Positions 40,097-51,153 of a stretch of DNA of 64,000 nucleotides are shown in pieces. Each line of letters starts with the position of its first letter. Position 1 is the stretch's first letter. The notes under the pieces are model-generated. The model saw nothing but the letters and a program-made list of their open reading frames with translations. It did no database searches and was not told the origin of the DNA. The translations under genes and the position numbers were made by a program. The DNA comes from Flavobacterium ginsengisoli (GTDB taxonomy: Bacteria > Bacteroidota > Bacteroidia > Flavobacteriales > Flavobacteriaceae): NCBI RefSeq assembly GCF_029625315.1, contig NZ_CP121110.1, positions 496,001 to 560,000 of the forward strand, read 5' to 3'.

Positions 40097-41203
40097 ATGC
40101 AAATTAAATCGCATCATAAAAAAATTACATTATTTTTTATGTTGGCAACAGCTGTATTGTTTATGGCTGTTACCGATGTAGAACCTCCATATACAGATCC
40201 TTACAAGTTGGAATATCCAGATTATTTTGGAAACAGAATTAGTATTCCAGAAGATAATTTGACCACAAAACAAGGTGTTTTTCTAGGCAGAATGTTGTTT
40301 TATGAAACAAAATTATCTTCAAATAAAACAATTTCCTGTGCAAGCTGCCATCAGCAGAAACTTGCTTTTACAGACGGAAAAGCTTTTAGTCTAGGCGTGA
40401 ATAATGTGCCAACTAAGCGCAGTTCAATGTCATTAGCCAATTTGCTTTGGGTTCGAAATTTTTTCTGGGACGGAAGAGCGAAAGGCCTGGAAGAACAAGC
40501 AAATTTTCCGCTTAATGATCCGCACGAAATGGGTGCTTATTTGGATAAAGCGACTAAGGAGCTTCAGAAAACAAAAGAATATCCGCCACTTTTTAGAGAT
40601 GCGTTTGGCACAGCAGAAATTACATCAGATAAAATAACCAAGGCAATTGCACAATTTGAACGCACTTTAATATCTGCGAATTCAAATTATGATAAATATC
40701 TTAGAGGTGAATATAAACCTACTAAACAAGAATTAAATGGCATGGAACTCTTTATGAATTCGCCACAGCCAGAAAAAAATAGTCGAGGAGCCAATTGTGC
40801 GCAATGTCACGGAACACCCAAAATGTACATGGAATTGTTTCATAACAACGGCCTTGATGAAGAGCCAAAAGACATAGGACGTGAGGAGCAGACAGGAATG
40901 GCAAATGATAGAGGAAGATTTAGGGTGGCAACGCTCCGCAATATTGCACTTACTGCACCTTATATGCATGATGGCAGGTTTAAAAGCCTTGAGGAAGTAT
41001 TAGATCATTATAATGAACATATTAAGCCAAGTAAATCGTTAAGCATATCTTTGAAAGGTAGTTCTAACAATTTGAATGGAAAAAATCTGGGACTAACGGC
41101 AAATGAAAAATCAGATGTTATCGCTTTTCTCGAAATGCTGACAGATTCTACTTTTATTAATGATCCAAAATTTTCTAATCCGCATTTAAAGAGAATTAAA
41201 TAA
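40097..41203 (+). CDS. Di-haem cytochrome c peroxidase (MauG/CCP family)
   Basis: A 368-residue periplasmic enzyme with two c-type haem sites, CASCHQQKLAFTDG (about residue 81) and CAQCHGTPKM (about 235). Family strings are GVFLGRMLFYETKLSSNKTISC, SMSLANLLWVRNFFWDGRAKGLEEQ and VATLRNIALTAPYMHDGRFKSLEEVLDHYN. A signal anchor lies at residues 8-26. It would reduce hydrogen peroxide, or modify a partner protein as MauG-like enzymes do. A molybdopterin-fold protein follows after 17 bases and is probably cotranscribed. Confidence 0.92.
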   Translation: MQIKSHHKKITLFFMLATAVLFMAVTDVEPPYTDPYKLEYPDYFGNRISIPEDNLTTKQGVFLGRMLFYETKLSSNKTISCASCHQQKLAFTDGKAFSLGVNNVPTKRSSMSLANLLWVRNFFWDGRAKGLEEQANFPLNDPHEMGAYLDKATKELQKTKEYPPLFRDAFGTAEITSDKITKAIAQFERTLISANSNYDKYLRGEYKPTKQELNGMELFMNSPQPEKNSRGANCAQCHGTPKMYMELFHNNGLDEEPKDIGREEQTGMANDRGRFRVATLRNIALTAPYMHDGRFKSLEEVLDHYNEHIKPSKSLSISLKGSSNNLNGKNLGLTANEKSDVIAFLEMLTDSTFINDPKFSNPHLKRIK

Positions 41204-41220
41204 ATTAAAAACAACTAAAA

Positions 41221-41736
41221 ATGAGAGAACGTTTTTTAGCTATTATTTTTTTAGCAACACTATTTTTTGCTAACATTTCAGACAGTTTGTATGCACAAAA
41301 TTCTTCTAAAGAACCTGTCGTAAAAATTGAAGGAGAAGTTTTAAAAACACTTTCGATTAGTATTTCTGACTTCGGAAAAATGCCACATGTAGAACAAAAC
41401 ATGAAAGATCGCGATGGAAAAATACAGCATTATTCGGGAGTTCCTGTCATTGAATTGTTAAAAGAAGCTGGAGTAACACTTGGAAAAGAACTCAAAGGAG
41501 AAAACTTGACGAAATATATGCTAGTACGAGCAAGTGATGGCTACGAAGTTATTTTTTCGTTAGCAGAATTAGATCCAGCTTTTACAAACAGAGTAATTAT
41601 TCTAGCAGATAAAAAAGACGGAAAACCACTAGAAGATGGGATAGGACCATTTCGTTTGGTTGTACCTGATGAAAATAGACCTGCACGTTCTGTTCATGAA
41701 GTTTCAAATTTAATTATTCGCTTTGCGAAGGAATAA
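41221..41736 (+). CDS. Exported molybdopterin-fold (SUOX-like) domain protein
   Basis: A 171-residue protein with a signal peptide (ending in SLYAQ) and one oxidoreductase molybdopterin-binding domain (VKIEGEVLKTLSISISDFGKM, YSGVPVIELLKEAGV, DGYEVIFSLAELDP, and IGPFRLVVPDENRPARSVHEV). The whole protein has no cysteine, so the usual Mo-ligating Cys of sulfite-oxidase enzymes is missing. It is therefore either a non-catalytic relative or uses another ligand. Molybdate transport genes lie just upstream, which makes the missing ligand worth noting. Confidence 0.8.
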   Translation: MRERFLAIIFLATLFFANISDSLYAQNSSKEPVVKIEGEVLKTLSISISDFGKMPHVEQNMKDRDGKIQHYSGVPVIELLKEAGVTLGKELKGENLTKYMLVRASDGYEVIFSLAELDPAFTNRVIILADKKDGKPLEDGIGPFRLVVPDENRPARSVHEVSNLIIRFAKE

Positions 41737-41744
41737 ATTAGGAA

Positions 41745-44700
41745 TTATGCGTCTCCTTTTTGAATGACATTCAATTCTTTATTAAAAGAATTTCTATATT
41801 TTTTAATGTATTCTGAAGGTTTCATTCCAAACAGCTTTACAAACTGCTGACGGAAATAGCGCTGATCTTCTATGCCAACTTGAGGTCCAACCTGAGCGAT
41901 ATTTATATTTTCGGTAAGCATAATTACTGCAGCTCTGCGAATTCTTATCGATCTGATAAAAACATTTACGGTTTGTCCAGAAATGGCTTTAATCTTTTTG
42001 TAAAGGCTTGAATGGCTCATACCCATTGCAACAGAAAAACTCTTTAGATTAAACTCACTATTTTCAAGATTGGCTTCGACGATTTCGATACATTTATCAA
42101 GGAATTCTTTGTACTCAAGCGGAACTTTATTTATGTTTTCGCGAAGCGTTATGCTGTCTAGAAAATATTTGCGAAGCTGGCCTCTGTTTCGAAGAACAGA
42201 ATCAACTCTTGCCAGAAGAATATCACTATCAAAAGGTTTGGTAACATAATCATCTGCACCTTCTGTAATACTTTGCAAATGAATGTCGTTACTGGTTGTA
42301 GCGGTAAGAAGTATTACGGTAATATGGCTCAAATCATCATTTTGCTTGATTTTTTTGCATAAATCTAAACCATTCATGCCTTCCATAGAAATATCGCTTA
42401 GTACAATATCTGGCATATGTTTTTCTACAAGTTTTAATCCTTCAAGACCATTAAAAGCAGAATAAACTATATAATTTTTAGAAAAAGTCGCACAAGATAG
42501 TGATTCATTTCAGGATTATCTTCAACGATTAGAAGTACTTTTTTTGTACTAATTAATTCTTCCTGAATATTTTCTGGCTGTAGCGGTTTGTTTCCTTTAT
42601 CATACATATTTTGAGCTGGTAATCCTTCTAGAAGTTCTCCTACAAGAGGTGACATATGCGGATAATTTTCGTTTATGTTCATTTCTGCAAAATGGCTATT
42701 TCCTTTAGGAAGAGTAATGATAAAAGAAGTACCTTCTCCAACTTTACTTTTACAAGTTAATTGTCCATGATGCTTATTTACAAAATATTTTGCAACATAA
42801 AGCCCTATTCCAAAACCATTGCTGCTTTTAGACTGTATTTGTTTGAATTTTTCAAAAATAGTATCAATATCATTTTCATTAATACCGCTTCCTGTATCTG
42901 ATATAATTATGGAAACGTCATTAACGTTTTCTGTTATTTCAATAGTTATCGATCCTTTATTAGGAGTAAATTTAAAAGCGTTCGAGATTAGATTAAAAAG
43001 AGTAATTTCTATTTTTTCGTAATCGCCATATATTTCGGTAGGTGCTTTTTCTTCGATAAAATTATAATTTAAGCTTTTTGCCGCCGCCATTTGTGTAAAG
43101 CTTTCGTAGATTTCACGGCAAAGTGCATTCAGATTAATTCTCGAAATTTTAAGTTCATCAAGATCAGTCTCTGCTTTTCTGAATAGTAATAATTGATCTG
43201 TAAGACTTAATAATCGTTTAGCATTTTTATAAGCGAGATTTAGATCTAGATCATCTTCAGACTGTTTTTTTCTTTCAATTGCGCTTTTAAGCGGATTTAT
43301 AATTAAAGATAATGGAGTACGCAATTCATGAGCCATATAAGTGAACATAGAAAACTGCTTTTCAGCATGTTCCTTATCTTTTTTATGTTCCATTCGGGCA
43401 AGTTTTATTTCATAGCGAAGTCTTTCTTTATTTTTATGGTAATTTACATAAACATAAATCGCTGCTATTGCACAAATTAAATAGAATGTATAAGCCCACC
43501 ACGTTCTGTACCAAGGTGGAAGAATTTTTATTGTTGCCAATGTCACTTCATTAGTCCAATTTCCAAAAACATCTGTTGTTTTAACTTTAAAGAAATAAGT
43601 TCCCTCCGTTAATCTGGAATAGTTTGCTCTATTGTCTTTTGTGGTATAATTCCAGTTTTTATCCCAGCCTTCAAGAAAATAAGCGGTACTGATTTTTTCG
43701 GAATTAACATAATCAAGATAAACAAAATCAAAACTTAGCGCCGACTTTTCATAAGGAAGTTCGGCAGCAGTTATCATTTCTAGTTTTTTTCCTGTTACAT
43801 AAGGACTGCTTAAAGGCAAAGATTGGTTATTTACAAACAAATCATTCAATAAAAATTTACCTGTATTTTTTTTGTCTTTTATACTTTCAGGATAAAAAAC
43901 GTTGAAACCGTTTAGACCGCCAAAAATAAATTCTCCAGTAGAAAGTTTTGTGCCGGCATTCCAGCTAAACTGATTGCCTTGGAGTCCATCTGTTACACCA
44001 AAATTCCTAAAAGTATTGTTTTTTGGGTTATATCTAGAGATTCCGTGATAGGTGCTCATCCATAAATTACCATCTTTATCTTCTAAGAGACGAAGTATTG
44101 TATTGCTCGAAAGACCGTTTTGAGTAGTATACTTTTTATAAGTTCCTGTTTTTCTATTAAACAAAAGAAGACCGCCTTCTACAGTACCAACCCAAAGATT
44201 TTTGTTTTGATCTTCGGTTATGCATCTAACGGTATAATCAGAATGGTAATTTTTTACTTTTTTGGTTCTTGGATCGATCTCAAAAAAAGAGTTGAATGTT
44301 CCTCCCCAGATTTTTCCGTCTTTGGTTTCGTATAAGCAAGTAACATCGCGTAATGTATTACTGTAGCAAATGAATTTTTTTGTTTTCGGTCAAATTGATA
44401 TAATGCACCCGAATTGGTTATAGCAAGCCATAACGTATTTCTTGAATCTAAAAAAAGCAGACCATGATTCTTGCTCCGCTTTTTTAGTGTACTGATTATA
44501 AATTGAAAAATTTTGAATGGCTTTTGATTTGGGATCGATACGACAGACTCCGCCTTTCCACATGGCAACCCAAATGGCATTATCAAAATCCTTGACTATG
44601 CTTGTAACAAAATTGCTCTGAATTTTTCGTCCAGCAGATGATGTTGTTGAGTAAACATCATAGGTGTTTTGTTTTCTGTTCCAGTATCGCATTCCAGCGC

Positions 44701-45806
44701 CATCTGTGCCTATCCAGATATTTTTCTTTTCATCTTCGCAGAAAGAAAGCATAAAATTTGCAAGCAGGATCTTCGTCTTCTTTATGGGTTAGCGGATTTT
44801 TGCTTTTAAAATGATTAAAATAAAGCGGTTTTTTTCCCATCATACTTACGCCTCCGCGAAGAGTTCCAAACCACATTTCTCCAGTTTTGCTCTGGAATAT
44901 ATCATAAAGCGATTTACTGTTAAGCAATGAAACAGGACCGCTAGCACGATATAAAACAGGAGTGGTTTGATTTTTTGAAAGTGTAAAAAGACCTGCACCA
45001 TCAGTGGCAATCCAAAGCCTGTTTTCTTGCTGAAAAAAATCACGGACAACTGTTTTTTCTTCGAAGTAATTTTTAGAATAGGTATTTAGACTGTGATTAT
45101 ATAGATAAGCTCCTTCATCAGATCCAATCCAGAGTCCTTCATTTGTTAGTTTGATACAATTTGCGCCAGTAATGGTATCGTTTAAGACTGTTATTCTTTT
45201 TGATTTGATATCGTATTGACAAAGACCAGTTCCTGTTATAAAAACATAGAAGATTTGTTTTTTTGCATTATAAGAAATAGATCTTGCAATGTAATCTAAT
45301 TTACCATTAAATGGTATTGCAGTTCCAATTTGTTCGCCTTCTTTATAAACAACAATTCCTTCTTTTGTGGCAACAAGAATAATATGTAAAGAATGTACGG
45401 CAATTATTTCGTAAGCAGTAATTTTTAAAGGCTTGATCTTTTTGTTTGTATCATAATATTTCAACGGACTAAAAGAAGATCGTTCGGCATTAAAAACAAC
45501 AGGGCCAGCAGTTGTTCCTATCCATAAATTATTTTCATAGTCACCTTCAATACAGCTAATTGCATTTCCTTGAATAGAATTTGGATCAGTATGAATATGA
45601 CGGTAAATTTTAAAATCATTTCCATCATATCTGTTTAGTCCGTCAAAAGTTCCAAACCACATATATCCATTTTGATCTTGATATATTGTTGCAACTGAAT
45701 TATTAGAAAGTCCTGATGAAATATCAAGATGCTTTATTGGGTAATTCTGTCCAAATGAAATTAGAGAAAGAAGACTAATAACTAGAAAAGACTTTAGCTT
45801 ATTCAT
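41745..45806 (-). CDS. Hybrid two-component system sensor/regulator of the galactan locus, four apparent indels
   Basis: One-protein two-component system of about 1353 residues spanning the inner membrane. After a signal peptide (LKSFLVISLLSLISFG) come two beta-propellers of repeats such as YQDQNGYMWFGTFDGLNRYD, then a Y_Y_Y domain. A transmembrane helix (WWAYTFYLICAIAAIYVYV) leads to a histidine kinase with MAHELRTPLS and the ATP-binding DTGSGINENDID and GFGIGLYVAKYF. A receiver has its Asp in MPDIVLSDISMEGMNG, and a C-terminal AraC helix-turn-helix ends the protein. Frames break at 44760 (GCAAGC), 44457 (GCAGAC), 44375-44381 (one T short) and 42482-42486 (one A short). Correcting them gives DPAANFMLSFCEDEK, ESWLLFLDSRNTLW, KQKKFICYSNTLRDV and RLFSKNYIVYSAFNG. 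It is divergent from the galactan susC and probably activates it on sensing galacto-oligosaccharides. Confidence 0.92.
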
Positions 45807-46350
45807 AGATTGTGGTTTAAAAAGCTGATGGCTCTTTTATATATGAAAAATAGAACGTTGCGACCTGAAAGCTGAATTGTTTTTTTGTTTCAATAAATGT
45901 TAAATCTGTATGCTTTGCGAAAGTAATAATTTATTGTATAATGTGTAGAAGTAACATTTGTTTTTTAATTGAAATGTACCAATCGCTTTTTTTGCCTTTT
46001 TCTTCTATTTTATAGATTAAAAATATGCGGTATTGTTTTAAGAATAGTGGTTTAAAAAATTACAATTTATGCGATTATTGAAAATGAGTTTATAAGGCTA
46101 ATTATTTTTTTAATCGTTTTTTTTGGCGCTAAAAATTAGAAAATATGTTTTTATTCTATGTTCTAGATGAGCTTTTACGAAATTGTCCCCTTTTATAAAT
46201 GAATTTTTCCCCGTCTTAAAAACTCCCTGTATCCTTAATTTGCAATGTGAGCTGATAAGCTATAACGTTTGAATAAGACTTTTTAATTTTTGTTCAAAGC
46301 GAGTCAGTAAAAAAACTTAACTAAATTATCTTAACCAAAAAAACTTAAAC

Positions 46351-46404
46351 ATGACCAACATTCCAATTAAGATTTATCGGAGAAACCTTTTCTCATTCTA
46401 TTAA
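46351..46404 (+). CDS. Possible 17-residue leader peptide upstream of susC
   Basis: Short frame MTNIPIKIYRRNLFSFY with an ATG after the A-rich repeat AACTTAAAC and a TAA stop. It is basic and hydrophobic. Its end overlaps a switchable hairpin: TTTCTC (46389-46394) can pair with GAGAAA at 46380 or at 46405. A direct repeat AAAAAAACTTAA (46309 and 46337) precedes it. No homologue is known to me, so coding is only suggested. Confidence 0.3.
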   Translation: MTNIPIKIYRRNLFSFY

Positions 46405-46499
46405 GAGAAACTTATTTAAAAGCAGTTTATAATTTTAATAGACGATACCCCCAAAACAGATATTAAAAGAATAAGCTTTGCTTTTTTATGAGTTTTTAT

Positions 46500-46520
46500 C
46501 CCTACAATATTTTTGTAGGG
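46500..46520 (+). promoter_or_regulatory. Hairpin in the galactan susC leader
   Basis: Perfect 8-base stem CCCTACAA/TTGTAGGG with loop TATTT, 45 bases before the susC ATG. There is no T-run, so it is more likely a leader structure than a terminator. Confidence 0.5.
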
Positions 46521-46565
46521 ACATTAATTAATAAAACTAACTTAAAACCAAACCAATTAAAAAGC

Positions 46566-49509
46566 ATGAAAAGAATTAAATCCAAACTTTTACTTTTATT
46601 ACTCTTGCTTCCTTTTTGTGTGTTTGCTCAAAGCACAATAAGCGGTGTAGTTCTGGAAAACGGGTCCAAGCAGCCCATACCAGGAGTAAACATAAAAGTA
46701 GCTGGGGCCAATATCAGTGCCTCTACAGACTTTGACGGAAAATTTCAATTGTCTGGTGTAAAATCAGATAGTAAATTGGTGTTTTCATTTACGGGTTATG
46801 TCACTCAAACCATTGCAGTTGGCACGCAAAAAAACATAAGTGTATATCTTGAAGAAGATACTAATCAACTAAAAGAAGTAGTTGTTCAAGTAGGTTACGG
46901 AAGCGTAAAAAAGAAAGATGCAACAGGAACTGTGACTGCTCTTTCTACAAAAGACTTTAATAAAGGAAATAATATTACAACAGAAAATCTATTTAGCGGA
47001 AGAGTCGCTGGTTTAACCGTAAATTCAACTGGAGCGCCAGGTTCTAGTTCTCAAATTAGAATTCGTGGAGGAAGTTCGCTTTTTGCGAGTAATGATCCGC
47101 TTATTGTTATCGACGGATTGCCTCTTGATAATACGACAAATACAGGATCTTCTTCGTTTTTAGCATCATTAAACCCTGCAACGGTAGAATCTATTACGGT
47201 TTTAAAAGATGCATCAGCATCTGCGATCTATGGTTCAAGAGCTTCTAATGGTGTTATCATCATAACAACTAAGAAAGGAAGCAAAACATTATCTGTAGAC
47301 TATAATGTGCAATATGCAGCAGGTACATTGACTAAAACTGTTGATGTTTTTAGCGCAGACGAATTTAGAAGTGTTATTGCAGATAGAAGAAGCGATGATT
47401 TAAATAAATTAGGAACTGCAAATACAGATTGGCAAAAAGCAATTTATAGAAACACAGGGACAATCGATCAAAGTTTGGCTGTTAGAGGAAATTTGTTCAA
47501 TATTATTCCGACAAGTTTAACTTTAGGAAATACCGATCAGCAGGGATTGCGTTTAACTAATAATTTTAAAAGAAATACGGTTGGTTTAGTGATGAACCCA
47601 ACGTTTCTTGACAATCATTTAAAAATGAGACTTTCGGCTAATTATACAGACGAAAAAAACAGATTTACAGATGCTGTTGAAGGAGCAGCTATTGGTTTTG
47701 ATCCAACACAGCCTATAAAAGTTGAAGGTGCGCCTTATGGAGGCTATTTTGAATATACTACAGGAGTTGATTCTAATGGAAATTATCCGTTAGTTTCGAC
47801 AGCGACAAGAAATCCTGTTTCGCAATTGCTGAACACAAATGATAGAGGAACAAACGACAGAATTTTTGGAAATTTTGAAATTGATTATAAATTCCACTTT
47901 TTCCCTGCTTTAAGAGCCGTTGTAAATGTTGGATATGATGAATCGAATGGAGAAAGAAGAAGATTGGTTGGCGCTGATGCTGGTTCTGCTCCTTCAAATA
48001 ACAACATTCCATACGGAACAGATGAATATACAGAAGCAACCAGAAAAAACAAATTATTAGACGGTTATTTAGTTTATAATAAAACTTTTAGTGCCTTAAA
48101 TTTTGAATTGACTGGTGGTTATTCGTATCAAAAATTTCAAAGTTCAAAATTTGAAACGGGTAATATTTTAAATCCAGATTTACCGTCAACATTTCCTGAA
48201 ACTACTCTTGATACAGATGTTGTCTTAATAGGATTTTTTGCTAGAACAAATTTAAACTTTAGAGATAAATATTTATTGACACTGTCATACAGAAGAGATG
48301 GTTCGTCAAGATTTGAAGAAGCTAATCGTTGGGGTAATTTCCCTTCAGCAGACCTTTGCATGGAAGATCAAAGAAGATTTCTTTAAAGACAGTACAACCT
48401 TATCAGATTTGAAATTAAGATTAAGTTACGGAATTACAGGTCAACAGGATATTCCTGAGCCAAACGGATATTTGCAAAAATATCAAGTGGGAAGCGGAAA
48501 CTCTGAATACTATTTTGGTGATAGTCCTGTGCCGGTTGCACTTCCTTCAAAAAGAACAAACAATTTGAAATGGGAAGAAACTTCTTCTTACAATGCTGGT
48601 CTTGATTTCGGGTTTTTAAATAATCGCATTTCTGCTGGTCTTGATGTTTATTACAAAGAATCTAAAGATTTATTAGTAAATGCAACAATATCTGACGGTA
48701 GTAATTTTTCTAACCGTGTGTATCAAAACGTTGGAAGTTTTACAACAAAAGGTGTTGAGTTTACGGTTAATGCGAATGCCATTAAAACAGAAGATTTTAA
48801 TTGGAATATGAACTTTAATATTTCAAAATTTGAAAGAAGAATTAAAAATCTGGTTAACGGAACTGATATCTTTTTAGGAGATAATATTGCAGGAACTGGA
48901 ACTCCAGGACAAATTTTTAGAGAAGGCTATACTCCATATTCTTTTTATGTATATAAACAATTATACAACAACGAAGGAAAACCAATCGAAGGAGCTTTTG
49001 CTGATTTGAATGGAGATAATATTAAAAATGATTCAGATAAATACATCTATAACAACCCAGATCCAGATTTTACATTAGGATTTGCTTCTAACATGAATTA
49101 CAAAAAGTTTGACTTTTCATTCAATTTAAGAGCAAGTATTGGTAACCGAATTTTTAATGCGGTAGATGCAAGTAGAGCGCAATATGATGCGATGGAAAAC
49201 GGTGGAGTTTTGAGTAATATTCCATCTCAAGTTTTAGAAACTAATTTTCACACAACGTCAAATGTTGTGTTATCAGATCTTTATATTGAGAACGCTTCAT
49301 TTTTAAAATTAGACAACATTACGTTAGGATATACATTAAGTAACTGGCTAAACAGTAAAACTACATTAAGAGTTTCTACAGGAATGCAGAATGTTTTTGT
49401 ATTAACAAAATACAGCGGTTTAGATCCTGAAATTACAAATAATGGTGTAGATAAAACGATTTATCCAAGACAGCGATCAATTTTGTTTGGTCTTAATCTT
49501 AAATTTTAA
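46566..49509 (+). CDS. SusC-family TonB-dependent receptor of the galactan locus, one apparent frameshift
   Basis: Outer-membrane importer, 980 residues when corrected. The start is the ATG at 46566 (MKRIKSKLLLLLLLLPFCVFAQ, a signal peptide). An earlier in-frame ATG at 46488 would add 26 residues before it. The carboxypeptidase-like domain (ISGVVLENGSKQPIPGVNIKV), the TonB-box-like LKEVVVQVGYGSVKKKDATG, the plug with YGSRASNGVIIITTKKG and the barrel end QRSILFGLNLKF are all present. GCAGAC at 48348-48353 has one extra base. As GCAGC the frame reads GNFPSAAFAWKIKEDFF. Galactanase genes downstream point to galacto-oligosaccharide uptake. Confidence 0.92.
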
Positions 49510-49519
49510 TAACGAAATC

Positions 49520-51127
49520 ATGAAAAAATATATAGTAACAGCAATCGTTGCATTGACTTTGATTTTTCAGTCATGTACAGATGATTTGAATGTAGTTTCA
49601 AAAGACGACGACGTTCTTTCTTCTGATGTATTGTTTTCTACACCTGACGGATACAAAAAAGCATTTGCAGGAGTGTATGGAAATCTAACTTTAACAGGAG
49701 TGCTTGGACCAGATAATTCTTCGCTTGAAGGTGTAGATGCAGGAACAAGCCAGTTTACAAGATGTTTATTGTACATGCAGGAATTAACTACCGACGAATT
49801 GGTTTGGAGTTACGAAAATGACGCTGGAACAGCAGAGTTACAACGCAATATCTGGACAGTCGCAAATCCTATTATTTTAGGAATGTTTAGTAGAACGATG
49901 GTTTCTGTTGCCTATGCAAATGAATTTTTGCGTCAGAGTACACCAGAAAAATTAAGTTCAAGAGGTATTACAGATGCTGCAACTTTGACTGATATTGCGC
50001 TTTACCGCCAAGAAGTTCGTGTGTTAAGAGCATATGCTTATTATAACATGATGGATTTATTTGGAAAAGCACCTATGTATACTGAAAATGATCCTGTAAA
50101 TTTTGCTGGACCAGAGTTTAACAGAAAGCAATTGTTTGAGTATATAGAATCTGAATTAAAAGCAGTTTTGCCCGATTTAAAAGCGGCAAGAACAAATGAA
50201 TATGGTAGAGTAGATCAATCTATGGCACGAATGATTTTGGCTAAAATATATTTGAATGCACAAGTTTATATTCAGGCCAATCGTTTTGATGACTGTATTG
50301 CAATGTGTAACGCAATTATAGAGAGTGGTTATACTTTAAAACCAAAATATCTTGACAATTTCAAGGCAGACAATAATACTTCTCAGGAAATTATTTTCGG
50401 AATTCAGTCAGACGGAGCAGTTTCTCAAAACTGGGGCGCTACAACTGTTTTAACAAACGGACAAATTGGTGCTTGGGAAAATAATGGTGCCGATTTTGGA
50501 ATTGGCGGCTGGACAGGAGCGCTTAGAATTAGAAAAGAGTTTGTTCAAAAGTTTGATGGTTCAAAATTTAGTCAAGATACCAGAAATACAATAGGAAAAG
50601 GTGTTCAGGGCGATCCATCAAAACAAAGATCTATTGATATTGATGATATTGGAGTAAAAACGCAAGGTTATATATTATCTAAATTTTCTAATAAAACTTC
50701 AACAGGAGTTAACGGTAGCAGTTCGACTTATGCAGATACTGATTTCCCATTATTTAGATTAGCCGATGTTTATTTAATGTATGCAGAAGCTACTTTAAGG
50801 GGAGGAAACGGAACAACGACTCAGGCTTTAAATTATGTAAACGCTTTAAGACAGAGAGCCAATTCGAATTCGACCGTTGGAAACATTACTTTAAGCGAAT
50901 TAACGCTTGATTTTCTTATTGATGAAAGAGCCCGTGAATTGCATTGGGAAGCTCACCGAAGACAAGATTTAATCCGTTTTGGAAAATATACTGGAGGATC
51001 TTACAACTGGGCTTGGAAAGGAAACTCTTCAAAAGGAATTGCTATTCCTACTTACATGAGTGTTTTTCCAATTCCAGAAGGATCATTGGGAGCAAATAGA
51101 AATTTAACTCAAAACACGGGTTACTAA
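49520..51127 (+). CDS. SusD-family lipoprotein of the galactan locus
   Basis: Surface glycan-binding partner of the preceding SusC. The ATG at 49520 gives a lipoprotein signal (MKKYIVTAIVALTLIFQSC), whereas the upstream start at 49487 would overlap the end of susC. Family features are LYRQEVRVLRAYAYYNMMDLFG, the FPLFRLADVYLMYAEATLR segment and RARELHWEAHRRQDLIRFGKY near the end, with VFPIPEGSLGANRNLTQN. About 535 residues; complete. Confidence 0.94.
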   Translation: MKKYIVTAIVALTLIFQSCTDDLNVVSKDDDVLSSDVLFSTPDGYKKAFAGVYGNLTLTGVLGPDNSSLEGVDAGTSQFTRCLLYMQELTTDELVWSYENDAGTAELQRNIWTVANPIILGMFSRTMVSVAYANEFLRQSTPEKLSSRGITDAATLTDIALYRQEVRVLRAYAYYNMMDLFGKAPMYTENDPVNFAGPEFNRKQLFEYIESELKAVLPDLKAARTNEYGRVDQSMARMILAKIYLNAQVYIQANRFDDCIAMCNAIIESGYTLKPKYLDNFKADNNTSQEIIFGIQSDGAVSQNWGATTVLTNGQIGAWENNGADFGIGGWTGALRIRKEFVQKFDGSKFSQDTRNTIGKGVQGDPSKQRSIDIDDIGVKTQGYILSKFSNKTSTGVNGSSSTYADTDFPLFRLADVYLMYAEATLRGGNGTTTQALNYVNALRQRANSNSTVGNITLSELTLDFLIDERARELHWEAHRRQDLIRFGKYTGGSYNWAWKGNSSKGIAIPTYMSVFPIPEGSLGANRNLTQNTGY

Positions 51128-51153
51128 TTTTTTTAACTTAAACGATATACAAA

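Larger units (their letters stand above)
45807..46565. other. 759-base divergent regulatory region of the galactan locus
   Basis: Between the sensor gene and susC. It is very AT-rich and holds the promoters of both. The right half carries an A7CTTAA direct repeat, the possible leader peptide and the two hairpins listed separately. The left half (45807-46250) shows no gene. TTAATTTG at about 46233 resembles a -7 box with one mismatch. Confidence 0.5.

Noticed and set aside
46488..46565. Upstream ATG for the galactan susC
   Set aside because: It would place 26 residues, encoded partly by a hairpin, before a complete signal peptide starting at 46566.
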